DNA of 39,224 bases, taken from assembly GCA_948444795.1 (NCBI GenBank), contig CAOJUX010000010.1, positions 1 through 39,224 on the forward strand. The letters are read 5' to 3'. Numbering within the stretch: the first letter of the stretch is position 1; each line of letters starts with the position of its first letter. The DNA comes from an uncultured Erysipelotrichaceae bacterium (GTDB lineage Bacteria > Bacillota_I > Bacilli_A > RF39 > UBA660). The position numbers were made by a program, and so were the translations under genes. The notes under the pieces were generated by a model that saw nothing but the letters and a program-made list of their open reading frames with translations, was not told where the DNA came from and did no database searches. This document shows, in pieces, positions 33,322 to 39,224 of the stretch.

Positions 33322-34510
33322 AGAAGATTTTCCTATGTTAAAGGAGAATTTAGTATATTTTGATAATGGTGCAACGACTTTAAAACCATATTCTGTTATT
33401 AAAAAAATGTGTGAATATTATGAAAAGTATGGTGCTAATGCTCATAGAGGAGATTATGATATTTCTTTTAAAGTAGATCAAGAATATGAAAATACAAGAA
33501 GTCTTGTGAAAGATTTTATTAATGCTAAAAGTTTAGAAGAAGTAATATTTACTTCTGGATCTACTGAAGGTATAAATATGGTAGCTAAAGGCTTTTTTGA
33601 AAATTTTTTAGAAGCTGGTGATGAAGTTTTAATATCTAAATCAGAGCATGCATCTAATGTACTTCCTTGGTTTTATTTAGCTAATAAAATTGGAATAAAA
33701 ATTAATTATATTGAACTTGATGATAACCATTATATTACCTTAGAAAATGTAAAAAGAGCTATTACTCCAAATACTAAAGTAATAAGTTTAGCATATATTA
33801 CTAATGTTATCGGAGATATTAGACCAATAAAAGAAATATGTCAACTAGCTCATGAGAATAATATATTTGTAGTTTGTGATGCAGCACAAAGTATAGGGCA
33901 TAGAAAGACTGATGTTCAAGATTTGGATGTAGATTTTTTAACTTTCTCAGCTCATAAAATGTGTGGGCCAACTGGAGTTGGAATTTTATATGGCAAAAAA
34001 GAATTACTTGAAGAAATGGAGCCAATTATACTTGGAGGAGGTATGAATGAGTCTTTTGATAATGAAAAAGAAGTTTATTATAAGGGACTTCCAACTAGAT
34101 TAGAAGCAGGAACTCCAAATATTGCAGGAGTTATTGGATTTTCAGAAGCAATTAAATATCTTAATGATATTGGACTTGATAAAATAAGTGAATATGAAAA
34201 AAATTTAAGAGATTATTTGATAGATAAATTGCTAGATATACCATATATAGATATAATAAATTTAGAAAGTGATAGTGGAATTGTTTCTTTTAATGTAAAT
34301 GAAATATTTAGTCAAGATGTGGCTTATTATTTAAATAAATATAATATATGTGTAAGAGCAGGAAGCCATTGTGCTAAAATATTAAAAAGTGAGGTAGGTG
34401 TTACAAATACTTTAAGAATTAGTTTATATTTTTATAATACTTATGAAGAAATAGATGATTTAATAGATTTATTAAAAGATAAAGATAAAATACTTAAGGA
34501 GATGTTATAA
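33314..34510 (+). CDS. sufS: Cysteine desulfurase SufS
   Basis: PLP enzyme removing sulfur from cysteine and passing it to SufU. 398 residues. N-terminal YFDNGATTLKP and the NAHRGDYD block; the PLP-binding Lys is in SAHKMCGPTGVGILYG, and the persulfide Cys is in CVRAGSHCAK (near 353). All type-II desulfurase features are present, with the short active-site Cys loop. ATG follows GAGGGGG. It overlaps the SufD-like gene by 8 nt and sufU by 1 nt (TAATG). Confidence 0.95.
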   Translation: MHREDFPMLKENLVYFDNGATTLKPYSVIKKMCEYYEKYGANAHRGDYDISFKVDQEYENTRSLVKDFINAKSLEEVIFTSGSTEGINMVAKGFFENFLEAGDEVLISKSEHASNVLPWFYLANKIGIKINYIELDDNHYITLENVKRAITPNTKVISLAYITNVIGDIRPIKEICQLAHENNIFVVCDAAQSIGHRKTDVQDLDVDFLTFSAHKMCGPTGVGILYGKKELLEEMEPIILGGGMNESFDNEKEVYYKGLPTRLEAGTPNIAGVIGFSEAIKYLNDIGLDKISEYEKNLRDYLIDKLLDIPYIDIINLESDSGIVSFNVNEIFSQDVAYYLNKYNICVRAGSHCAKILKSEVGVTNTLRISLYFYNTYEEIDDLIDLLKDKDKILKEML

Positions 34511-34950
34511 TGGATGAGAATTTAAGAAGAGAAATTATATTAGAAAATTATCAAAATCCTTGTAATAAAGAAACGGTTAATTCAGAAAAATATATTAAAG
34601 TAAATAGTAATAATGAATCTTGTATTGATAATATTAATATTTATTTGTGGATAGAAGATAATATTGTAAAAGATATTAAATTTGATGGGGAGGCTTGTGC
34701 AATTTCTACTTCTTCTACATCTATTATGATTAGTAATCTAATTGGAAAAAGTATAGAAGAAGTAAAATTTTTTGTTAATAATTTTGATAATATGTTGAAT
34801 GAAAATAACTATGATGAAGAATTATTAGGAGATGCTATTGTTTATAATGAGATTTATAAACAAAGTAATAGAAAGAATTGTGCTTTTTTGCCATATAAAG
34901 GCATTATAAAAGCAATTAAGGAATATGAGTATAAAAAACTTGACAATTAA
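34510..34950 (+). CDS. sufU: Sulfur transfer protein SufU
   Basis: Zinc-dependent partner of SufS that accepts persulfide sulfur. 146 residues, with the IscU/SufU fold. The three Cys and one Asp that bind zinc are conserved: the ESCID segment (Cys and Asp, about 37-40), GEACAISTSST (Cys), and RKNCAFLPYKG (Cys). The Gly between the first Cys and Asp in other SufU proteins reads Ile. The 18-21 residue insertion typical of SufU versus IscU is present. Last gene of the operon. The promoter of infC overlaps its stop codon. Confidence 0.92.
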   Translation: MDENLRREIILENYQNPCNKETVNSEKYIKVNSNNESCIDNINIYLWIEDNIVKDIKFDGEACAISTSSTSIMISNLIGKSIEEVKFFVNNFDNMLNENNYDEELLGDAIVYNEIYKQSNRKNCAFLPYKGIIKAIKEYEYKKLDN

Positions 34951-34969
34951 ATATAATTTATTATATAAT
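34940..34969 (+). promoter_or_regulatory. infC-rpmI-rplT promoter
   Basis: Consensus TTGACA (34940-34945), 18-bp spacer, consensus TATAAT (34964-34969). The -35 lies inside the last codons of sufU. Confidence 0.75.
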
Positions 34970-34976
34970 CAATTTG

Positions 34977-35080
34977 TTATTTAAAAAGGAAAGAGATTTA
35001 TATCCACCTGATTACAAGAGTAATAGGTAAAAGAGCTTTTAATTTAATGCTTTTAGGTGGATATTATGTATCTACCTTTT
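34977..35080 (+). promoter_or_regulatory. L20 leader: autoregulatory attenuator of the infC operon
   Basis: ATCCACCT (35002-35009) pairs with AGGTGGAT (35055-35062) to close a 61-nt element with inner hairpins. The overlapping AGGTGGATA (35055-35063) can instead pair with TATCTACCT (35069-35077), giving a terminator followed by TTT. This mutually exclusive pair is how the Bacillota L20 leader works: L20 binds the leader and favours termination. Position upstream of infC-rpmI-rplT supports it. The promoter is 34940-34969. Confidence 0.8.
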
Positions 35081-35102
35081 ATAATGTATGGAGGTGCTTA
35101 TC

Positions 35103-35630
35103 ATAGCAAATAATAAAAACGAGTTACCAGTTAATGAACAAATTAAAGTTGATGAGTTAATGGTAATAGGACCTAATGGGGAGCAAATGGGTTTAAAAAA
35201 ACTTAATGATGCTTTAACACTTGCAAATTATGCAGGGCTTGATTTAGTTCTAATGAATGGAAATTCGGCTCCAGCTGTTGCTAAAATAATGGATTATAAT
35301 AAGTACAAATATGAAAGGCAAAAGAAACTCAAAGAAGCTCAAAAGAAACAAAGAGAAACTAATAAAGAAATTAAAGAGTATCGTTTATCTGTTGTAATTG
35401 ATATTCACGATTTTGAAACAAGAGTTAAAAATGCCAAGGATTATTTATTAAAAGGACATAAAATTAAAGGATTTATTCGTTTTAAAGGTAGACAACTTGC
35501 TCATCCAGAATTAGGACGTGACGTTTTAAATAAATTTGCTATGAGTTTAAGCGAATGTGCTGAAATTGAGGTAGAACCAAAAATGGATGGTAAAACAATG
35601 TATATTATTTTAGCACCTAGTAAAAAGTAG
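35103..35630 (+). CDS. infC: Translation initiation factor IF-3, non-standard start
   Basis: Prevents 70S reassociation and checks the start codon on the 30S subunit. Both domains are present: N domain with PVNEQIKVDELMVIGPNGEQMGLK (about 8-31), Lys-rich linker (about 75-95), and C domain with EYRLSVVIDIHDFETRVKNAKDYLLKGHKIKGFIRFKGR. About 175 residues. Start: the open frame begins at ATG 35088, but GGAGGTG (35090-35096) lies on top of it. With a 6-nt gap the start falls at ATA 35103 (or ATC 35100). Rare start codons at infC are a known IF-3 autoregulatory device (ATT in Bacillus and E. coli). Heads the infC-rpmI-rplT operon. Confidence 0.93.
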   Translation: MANNKNELPVNEQIKVDELMVIGPNGEQMGLKKLNDALTLANYAGLDLVLMNGNSAPAVAKIMDYNKYKYERQKKLKEAQKKQRETNKEIKEYRLSVVIDIHDFETRVKNAKDYLLKGHKIKGFIRFKGRQLAHPELGRDVLNKFAMSLSECAEIEVEPKMDGKTMYIILAPSKK

Positions 35631-35645
35631 AAAGAAGGATGTATT

Positions 35646-35843
35646 ATGGCTAAGGGACCAAAACAAAAAACACATAAAGCTAGTAGTAAAGTTTTTAGAA
35701 AAAGAGCAAATGGTACACTTGCTTATAAAAAAAGTGGTGGTAATCATATGACTAATAAAGATTCTGCTAAGGCTATTAGAAAAAGAAGAAAACAAGGAAC
35801 ATTATCAAAAGGAGATACTGACAGAATTAAGTCAGTAATCTAA
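35646..35843 (+). CDS. rpmI: 50S ribosomal protein bL35
   Basis: 65 residues, standard length. The start MAKGPKQKTHKASSKVFRKRANG has the conserved K-T-H-(K/R)-x-x-x-K-R-F pattern, and the C-terminal part is Lys/Arg-rich with RKRRKQGTLSKGDTDRIK. SD GAAGGATG precedes the ATG. Middle gene of the infC operon, 15 nt both before and after it. Confidence 0.96.
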   Translation: MAKGPKQKTHKASSKVFRKRANGTLAYKKSGGNHMTNKDSAKAIRKRRKQGTLSKGDTDRIKSVI

Positions 35844-35858
35844 GGGAGGTAAGTATTT

Positions 35859-36392
35859 ATGACAAGAGTTAAAGGCGGAAATGTTGCTAAAAATCGTAGA
35901 AGAAAAGTTTTAAAACGCGCTAAAGGATATTTTGGAAGTAAACATAGATTATTTAAAACTGCACAAGAACAATTATTTCATAGTGGTGCTTATGCATATC
36001 GTGATAGAAAACAAAATAAAAGAAATTTTAGAAAATTATGGATTACAAGAATTAATGCCGGATGTAGAAGTAATGGTATTAGTTATTCTAAGTTTATTAA
36101 TGGTTTAAATATAGCAGGTATTGAAGTCAATCGTAAAATGCTATCATCTCTTGCAATTGATGATCCAAAATCATTTACAGAACTTGTTAGTATAGCTAAA
36201 GAAGCTTTAAAAAGTGGAAAAAAGCCAGAAATAAAAGAAGAAAATAAAAAAGATGTTGCTCCTAAAAAGGAATTAAGTAGCAAAGACTATAGTAAAATGA
36301 CTTTAACTGAGTTAAAAGCTATTGCTAAAGAACAAGGTGTTAAAGGTTATTCTACTATGAAAAAAGACGAAATTATTTCAAATTTAAAATAA
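35859..36392 (+). CDS. rplT: 50S ribosomal protein bL20 with a C-terminal Rho_N/SAP-like extension
   Basis: Assembly protein of the large subunit and autoregulator of this operon. Residues 1-115 are a standard bL20: [37 protein letters not shown], the [23 protein letters not shown] block and the C-terminal [17 protein letters not shown]. The family usually ends near 118; here a Lys/Glu/Pro linker (about 120-143) leads to a helical module (about 145-177). That module reads [30 protein letters not shown], the pattern of Rho_N/SAP nucleic-acid-binding domains. The last codons form the left arm of the terminator. The added domain may contact rRNA; this is an inference. Confidence 0.93.
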   Translation: MTRVKGGNVAKNRRRKVLKRAKGYFGSKHRLFKTAQEQLFHSGAYAYRDRKQNKRNFRKLWITRINAGCRSNGISYSKFINGLNIAGIEVNRKMLSSLAIDDPKSFTELVSIAKEALKSGKKPEIKEENKKDVAPKKELSSKDYSKMTLTELKAIAKEQGVKGYSTMKKDEIISNLK

Positions 36393-36415
36393 TACCTAGA
36401 AAGTATTATTTTTTT
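36388..36415 (+). terminator. infC operon terminator
   Basis: AATAATAC (36388-36395), which overlaps the rplT stop codon, pairs with GTATTATT (36403-36410) and is followed by T. An extended -10 (TGTTATAAT, -10 at 36420-36425) for the next gene follows immediately. Confidence 0.75.
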
Positions 36416-36437
36416 ATGTTATAATACAAACTTAATT

Positions 36438-36444
36438 GGGGGGG
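36438..36444 (+). repeat. G7 run acting as ribosome binding site
   Basis: Seven G, 7 nt upstream of ATG 36452, are the only purine-rich site available. A run of G as Shine-Dalgarno is unusual beside the AGGAGG/GGTGAT sites elsewhere in the window. Confidence 0.6.
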
Positions 36445-36451
36445 ATTTAAT

Positions 36452-37450
36452 ATGAAATATGATAACAAAATAATCTATAATGGAAAAAAGGATAATGCAC
36501 TAACTGTTTTAAAAAACTTAGAGATAAGTGATTCTGGTTATTATAAAAGAAGATTAATGGGAATGAGTGCTCAAGAAGCTTTTGATAGATCTATTAATTT
36601 TTTAAAAAAGCCTAAAAGAAATATAACTGACTTTTCAAAGACTAATCAGATATCTTTAAAAAAAATTTATAATGAAATGGATCAAGGTAAAAGTTTAGAA
36701 GAGATTAAAGATGAAAAAATAGAAGTCTTACATGAAGAAGCTTTATTATTGAATAAATTATATGATGAAGGAATGCCTAAAGAATATAATGATTTATGTA
36801 GTTTTTGCCGTGAGAATAAGTTGAATTATTCAGCTATTCTTTATAGGATGTTAAATAAAGGCCTTACTTTAAGAGAAGCTATAAGTGATATGAAGAAAAA
36901 TTATGTTATAAGATCTACTAAATATTTTATAGAAAATATTCCACTTAGAAGTTTTTGTCAAAAATATCAACTTGATTATACAGAGTTAATAAAATATTAT
37001 AAATCTTCTAATAATCTGGAAGAAGCAATAGAAAGAAGAGTATTTAATCAATCTTTTAGCTATAATTTAGGAAGAAGAGCAAAATGTTTGTGGGATAAAT
37101 TTTTGGATTTTAAAAGTACTTATTCTATTGATGGATTAAGTGAAGAAGAAAAAAATTCATTTGTACTTGCTCTTAATAGAATTAATATTATAAACAGAGA
37201 TATATCATATTATAAATTTTTAAATCGGGAGATGGGTCTGAGTACTAATGAAATTACTATAAGTAATGTTGATGATATTATTTTAAAATTGCTAAGTAGA
37301 GGAAATATACCATTTTCTTTATCTGAATTATATTATATATTTGATTTAAAGAGTGGTCTTATGAGTGATTTTACTTATGATTGTGATAATAATATTTGGG
37401 TTTATAAAAATCCAGAAGTATTATTAACTAAAAAAAATAATCAAGCTTAA
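36452..37450 (+). CDS. Unknown protein with four helical (HTH-like) repeats
   Basis: 332 residues, soluble, highly charged. Four segments share a pattern: a helix with N/D-Y or similar, xx-I/L-Y-x-R-M/L, then a G(L/M/K)(S/T)(L/A)xEA-type turn-helix. They lie near residues 16-48 (YYKRRLMGMSAQEAFDRS), 60-88 (IYNEMDQGKSLEEIKDE), 117-150 (ILYRMLNKGLTLREAISD) and 168-197 (LIKYYKSSNNLEEAIERR). Such units resemble short DNA-recognition helix-turn-helix repeats. No family is recognised. Two Cys in LCSFCRE and one in RSFCQK are in like positions. It is transcribed from a terminator-linked promoter with a G7 ribosome site. Its stop overlaps that of the convergent VanY gene. Confidence 0.6.
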   Translation: MKYDNKIIYNGKKDNALTVLKNLEISDSGYYKRRLMGMSAQEAFDRSINFLKKPKRNITDFSKTNQISLKKIYNEMDQGKSLEEIKDEKIEVLHEEALLLNKLYDEGMPKEYNDLCSFCRENKLNYSAILYRMLNKGLTLREAISDMKKNYVIRSTKYFIENIPLRSFCQKYQLDYTELIKYYKSSNNLEEAIERRVFNQSFSYNLGRRAKCLWDKFLDFKSTYSIDGLSEEEKNSFVLALNRINIINRDISYYKFLNREMGLSTNEITISNVDDIILKLLSRGNIPFSLSELYYIFDLKSGLMSDFTYDCDNNIWVYKNPEVLLTKKNNQA

Positions 37451-37464
37451 TTATTAGCTTGATT
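37439..37464. terminator. Bidirectional terminator within both convergent stop regions
   Basis: AATCAAGCT (37439-37447) pairs with AGCTTGATT (37456-37464) over 9 bp. It covers the overlapping stop codons of the helical-repeat gene and of vanY, so it terminates both and codes for both tails. Confidence 0.7.
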
Positions 37465-38415
37465 TTCTATATAGTAAGCATAATATTCATCATAAGTTAT
37501 ATCTTCGTCGTGTATTATTTTGGCAACTTCTATTCCAACATATCTATAATGCCAAGATTCAAATGCGTAGCCAGTAATATTTTCTTTATCTTCGGGATAT
37601 CTTTCAATAAATCCATAAAGATAAGCATTATTTTTTAACCAAGTATATGCTTCAGAGTCTTTAAAAGTGCTAGTTAATTGATTGTTAATTTCAAATACAT
37701 CGATAGCAAGACCAGTTTGATGCTCTGAATATCCTGGTCTGGCAGCTTGCTTATCTGCATTTTTTTCTCCTTTAGAAGCTTTTAAATTATTATAAACATC
37801 ATCTTGACTTTTATAGCTCCTATAACTTGAATTAATAATTAATTTATAACCATTTTCATTTGCAGCGTTCCACATGGATACAAAGGCATCATTAACAATA
37901 CTAATAACTTGGTTATTTTGGTAAGCATATTTATTACTTATATTAACTAGATTAATTGGTTCAAAATCTTCTTTTAATTTATAATATTTATTAACAAGCA
38001 ATAATTCATTTTTTGATATATCACTATCTATATCATGTTTATAATAATCAAAATCTCTATTAACATTTACAATAGCAACTATATCTTTAGTACTAGTATC
38101 TTTATTCTTATCTTGATAATTTAAATATCTTTCTAAATTATTTGTGATATAATATTTTTCTTTTAAAAAAGTAATTATATTTTCATTTCTACTTAATTTT
38201 AAAATTTGGTTTAAATCTTTTTCTTTACTATTTTTTTCTAGTTCTTTTGCTTGTTCTAAAGTGTATCCGTGTTCTATTAGTTTGTATTCATAACTTTGTT
38301 TATATTTATAATTATTATATATTTTTAAACTTAAAAATATAGCTATAAATATAATTCCAATAAATATTAATCCACTATATAAAACTTTTTTCTTTATTTT
38401 ATACTTTTTTTTCAT
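37447..38415 (-). CDS. D-alanyl-D-alanine carboxypeptidase, VanY/M15B family
   Basis: Zinc peptidase that trims the terminal D-Ala from wall stem peptides. 322 residues: N-terminal membrane helix (about 10-30), a helical linker with GYTLEQAKELE (about 50-60), then the M15B domain. Zinc ligands are in SEHQTGLAID (His and Asp, about 228-237) and WHYRY (His, about 291); NSSYRSYKSQ is the LAS-family front motif. ATG follows AAGGAG. It should act on the outer face, modulating cross-linking with the PBP encoded at the left end. Divergent to the next gene across a small dyad at 38447-38459. Confidence 0.9.
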   Translation of the reverse strand: MKKKYKIKKKVLYSGLIFIGIIFIAIFLSLKIYNNYKYKQSYEYKLIEHGYTLEQAKELEKNSKEKDLNQILKLSRNENIITFLKEKYYITNNLERYLNYQDKNKDTSTKDIVAIVNVNRDFDYYKHDIDSDISKNELLLVNKYYKLKEDFEPINLVNISNKYAYQNNQVISIVNDAFVSMWNAANENGYKLIINSSYRSYKSQDDVYNNLKASKGEKNADKQAARPGYSEHQTGLAIDVFEINNQLTSTFKDSEAYTWLKNNAYLYGFIERYPEDKENITGYAFESWHYRYVGIEVAKIIHDEDITYDEYYAYYIENQANN

Positions 38416-38446
38416 ACTACTTCTCCTTTATATTCTTAATTATAAC

Positions 38447-38459
38447 ATGGTATAACCAT
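38447..38459. promoter_or_regulatory. Dyad between divergent promoters (possible operator)
   Basis: ATGGTATAACCAT has ATGGT/ACCAT arms. On its left is the minus-strand extended -10 (TGTTATAAT) of vanY; on its right is the TTTACA -35 of the 119-residue gene. A regulator bound here could affect both. Confidence 0.35.
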
Positions 38460-38487
38460 TTACAAAATAAAAAATATGTAGTATTAT
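38459..38487 (+). promoter_or_regulatory. Promoter of the 119-residue gene
   Basis: TTTACA (38459-38464), 17-bp spacer, TATTAT (38482-38487). Confidence 0.6.
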
Positions 38488-38517
38488 GTTTATAAGATAG
38501 ATAGAAGGTAGCAGTAA

Positions 38518-38877
38518 ATGAATAGAAATAAATTAATAATTGAAAATTGTCCTAATTTTTATCGAATAGTTAATTTTGAATATTTTGACGATGATTATAT
38601 AACTGAAAAATTAATTAATATATATGAAAAATTTATTTTTAACATTGATATTAGTAATCAAGAAGACTTAAGAATGGTTAAAAATATTGATTATGTGCTT
38701 GGAAAATATATAGATGATTACATGTTTAGAAGAAGAATGCAAAAAGATATATTAACAGTTAAAATTAAAAAAAGTTGTAATAATATTATAAAAACTATTG
38801 TTGAAAGTATTATAAGTATTTTTAATAAATATGAAGAAGATACTATTAGAAATATTTATATATCAAGATGGATTTAA
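38518..38877 (+). CDS. Unknown 119-residue protein
   Basis: ATG 38518 follows AGAAGG with a longish gap. The product is soluble, acidic at the N terminus and basic in the middle (FRRRMQKDI), with predicted helices throughout and no signal peptide. Residues 90-106 (IIKTIVESIISIFNKYE) are an amphipathic helix. Codon use matches the neighbours. No family recognised. It stands alone with its own promoter between vanY and tRNA-Met. Confidence 0.55.
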   Translation: MNRNKLIIENCPNFYRIVNFEYFDDDYITEKLINIYEKFIFNIDISNQEDLRMVKNIDYVLGKYIDDYMFRRRMQKDILTVKIKKSCNNIIKTIVESIISIFNKYEEDTIRNIYISRWI

Positions 38878-38898
38878 TCCATTTTTTTAATTTAAAAC

Positions 38899-38927
38899 TT
38901 GCCAAAGTTTATTAATTTTGTTATAAT
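38899..38927 (+). promoter_or_regulatory. tRNA-Met promoter
   Basis: TTGCCA (38899-38904), 17-bp spacer, TATAAT (38922-38927), 12 nt before the tRNA 5' end. Confidence 0.7.
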
Positions 38928-38939
38928 CTATTTGTCTAT

Positions 38940-39016
38940 AGCGGGATAGCTCAGTTGGCTAGAGCATTCGGTTCATACCCGAAGGGTCGAGGGTTCGAAT
39001 CCCCCTTCCGCTACCA
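38940..39016 (+). tRNA. tRNA-Met (anticodon CAT), elongator type
   Basis: 77 nt: acceptor AGCGGGA/TTCCGCT, D arm GCTC/GAGC, anticodon stem TTCGG/CCGAA with loop TTCATAC, T arm GAGGG/CCCCC with one A-C mismatch, and encoded CCA. A1 pairs with U72, and the three GC pairs of initiator tRNA are absent, so it is not tRNA-fMet. A lysidine-type tRNA-Ile2 cannot be fully excluded, but the TTCATAC loop matches elongator Met in Bacillus. Confidence 0.9.
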
Positions 39017-39054
39017 TTGGGAAATCTGTTCGAACTATTCGAGCTTTAGATAAG

Positions 39055-39077
39055 AGACTTGTCAAAAGTCTTTTTTT
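39055..39077 (+). terminator. tRNA-Met terminator overlapping the next -35
   Basis: AGACTT (39055-39060) and AAGTCT (39066-39071) form the stem, followed by a T run to 39077. The loop holds TTGTCA (39059-39064), which is the -35 of the next promoter. Confidence 0.75.
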
Positions 39078-39087
39078 ATGATATTAT
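39059..39087 (+). promoter_or_regulatory. Promoter of the right-end leader
   Basis: TTGTCA (39059-39064), 17-bp spacer, TATTAT (39082-39087). The TATGATATTATGA context is nearly identical to the promoter at 18563-18591. Confidence 0.65.
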
Positions 39088-39093
39088 GAATAT

Positions 39094-39204
39094 GTCAAGG
39101 AAACTTGCATAAAATAAAAAGGGAACATTCAGTTTCGCTAAGTTGAGTGTCTACCCAATTTAAATTAGTTAGGCACTTATTCTAAGAATGAGTGTCATTT
39201 TTTT
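39094..39204 (+). promoter_or_regulatory. Second structured leader with attenuator (gene beyond the window)
   Basis: A GNRA-type hairpin CAAG-GAAA-CTTG (39096-39107) comes first. Hairpin 2 is GGG...ACATTCA (39121-39131) with TGAGTGT (39144-39150) and CCC (39154-39156). The terminator is GGCACTTATTC (39172-39182) with GAATGAGTGTC (39186-39196) and a T run. TGAGTGTC occurs in both hairpin 2 (39144-39151) and the terminator (39189-39196), so the terminator's left arm can choose between them. Same layout as 18598-18699. The regulated gene lies to the right. Confidence 0.55.
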
Positions 39205-39224
39205 ATTGCTAACACCAATAAGGT

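Noticed and set aside
1-39224. CRISPR arrays, insertion sequences or prophage genes
   Set aside because: I saw no spaced direct repeats, transposase or integrase, capsid, portal or terminase proteins. The GH25 lysozyme lacks phage neighbours.

Overview
The window is about 39 kb of very AT-rich DNA (leucine mostly TTA, lysine AAA, AT-rich spacers) from a wall-bearing, low-GC Bacillota. Evidence is a Bacillus-type RNase P RNA, RNase Y and RNase J, GpsB, RecU next to a class A PBP, AddAB in place of RecBCD, the SUF system, and gene orders shared with Bacillus (recU-PBP, gpsB-rnpB, rodZ-like-pgsA...recA-rny, infC-rpmI-rplT). The small gene set, compact proteins and many 3-8 nt overlaps suggest an uncultured Bacilli lineage related to Mollicutes/Erysipelotrichia that keeps its wall; this placement is inferred. 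TGA is a stop (end of ffh), so the genetic code is the standard bacterial one.

Layout. 1-3.2 kb, minus strand: recU and a bifunctional PBP. 3.3-6.3 kb: a tiny ORF, an HExxH protein, gpsB, rnpB, a RodZ-like protein and pgsA. 6.3-7.8 kb: an accessory island where Bacillus has cinA. It holds a terminator inside a 16-bp inverted repeat and a surface-protein gene interrupted at a G10 tract. 8-12.5 kb: recA, rny, and rnjA convergent to rny. 12.5-18.4 kb: a prepilin-like gene, ftsY-ylxM-ffh (SRP targeting), fhs, a CotD-like spore-coat gene, a second prepilin-like gene and rpoZ. 18.4-28 kb: tRNA-Ala, then an attenuated operon start leading to an SGNH hydrolase, a PlsC-type acyltransferase with an in-frame G10 tract, an 84-residue unknown, a DUF1848 protein, addB, addA and a GH25 lysozyme. 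28-35 kb: a small exported protein, a convergent radical-SAM gene, a GH31 glycosidase, and sufC-sufD(short)-sufS-sufU with no sufB. 35-36.4 kb: the L20-type attenuator with infC-rpmI-rplT. 36.4-39.2 kb: a repeated-helix protein, a VanY-type carboxypeptidase, an unknown gene, tRNA-Met, and a second attenuator-like leader cut by the window end.

Most genes are housekeeping: wall synthesis and remodelling, DNA repair, RNA turnover, protein targeting, Fe-S assembly and translation. The unusual signals are regulatory. Two G10 homopolymers lie inside coding sequences, one causing a frameshift and one in frame, and a G7 run acts as a ribosome binding site. This is what slipped-strand phase variation would look like. 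Two paralogous promoter-leader-terminator modules follow the two tRNA genes and show mutually exclusive pairings typical of riboswitch-like attenuators. Terminators and extended -10 promoters are repeatedly fused in short gaps.
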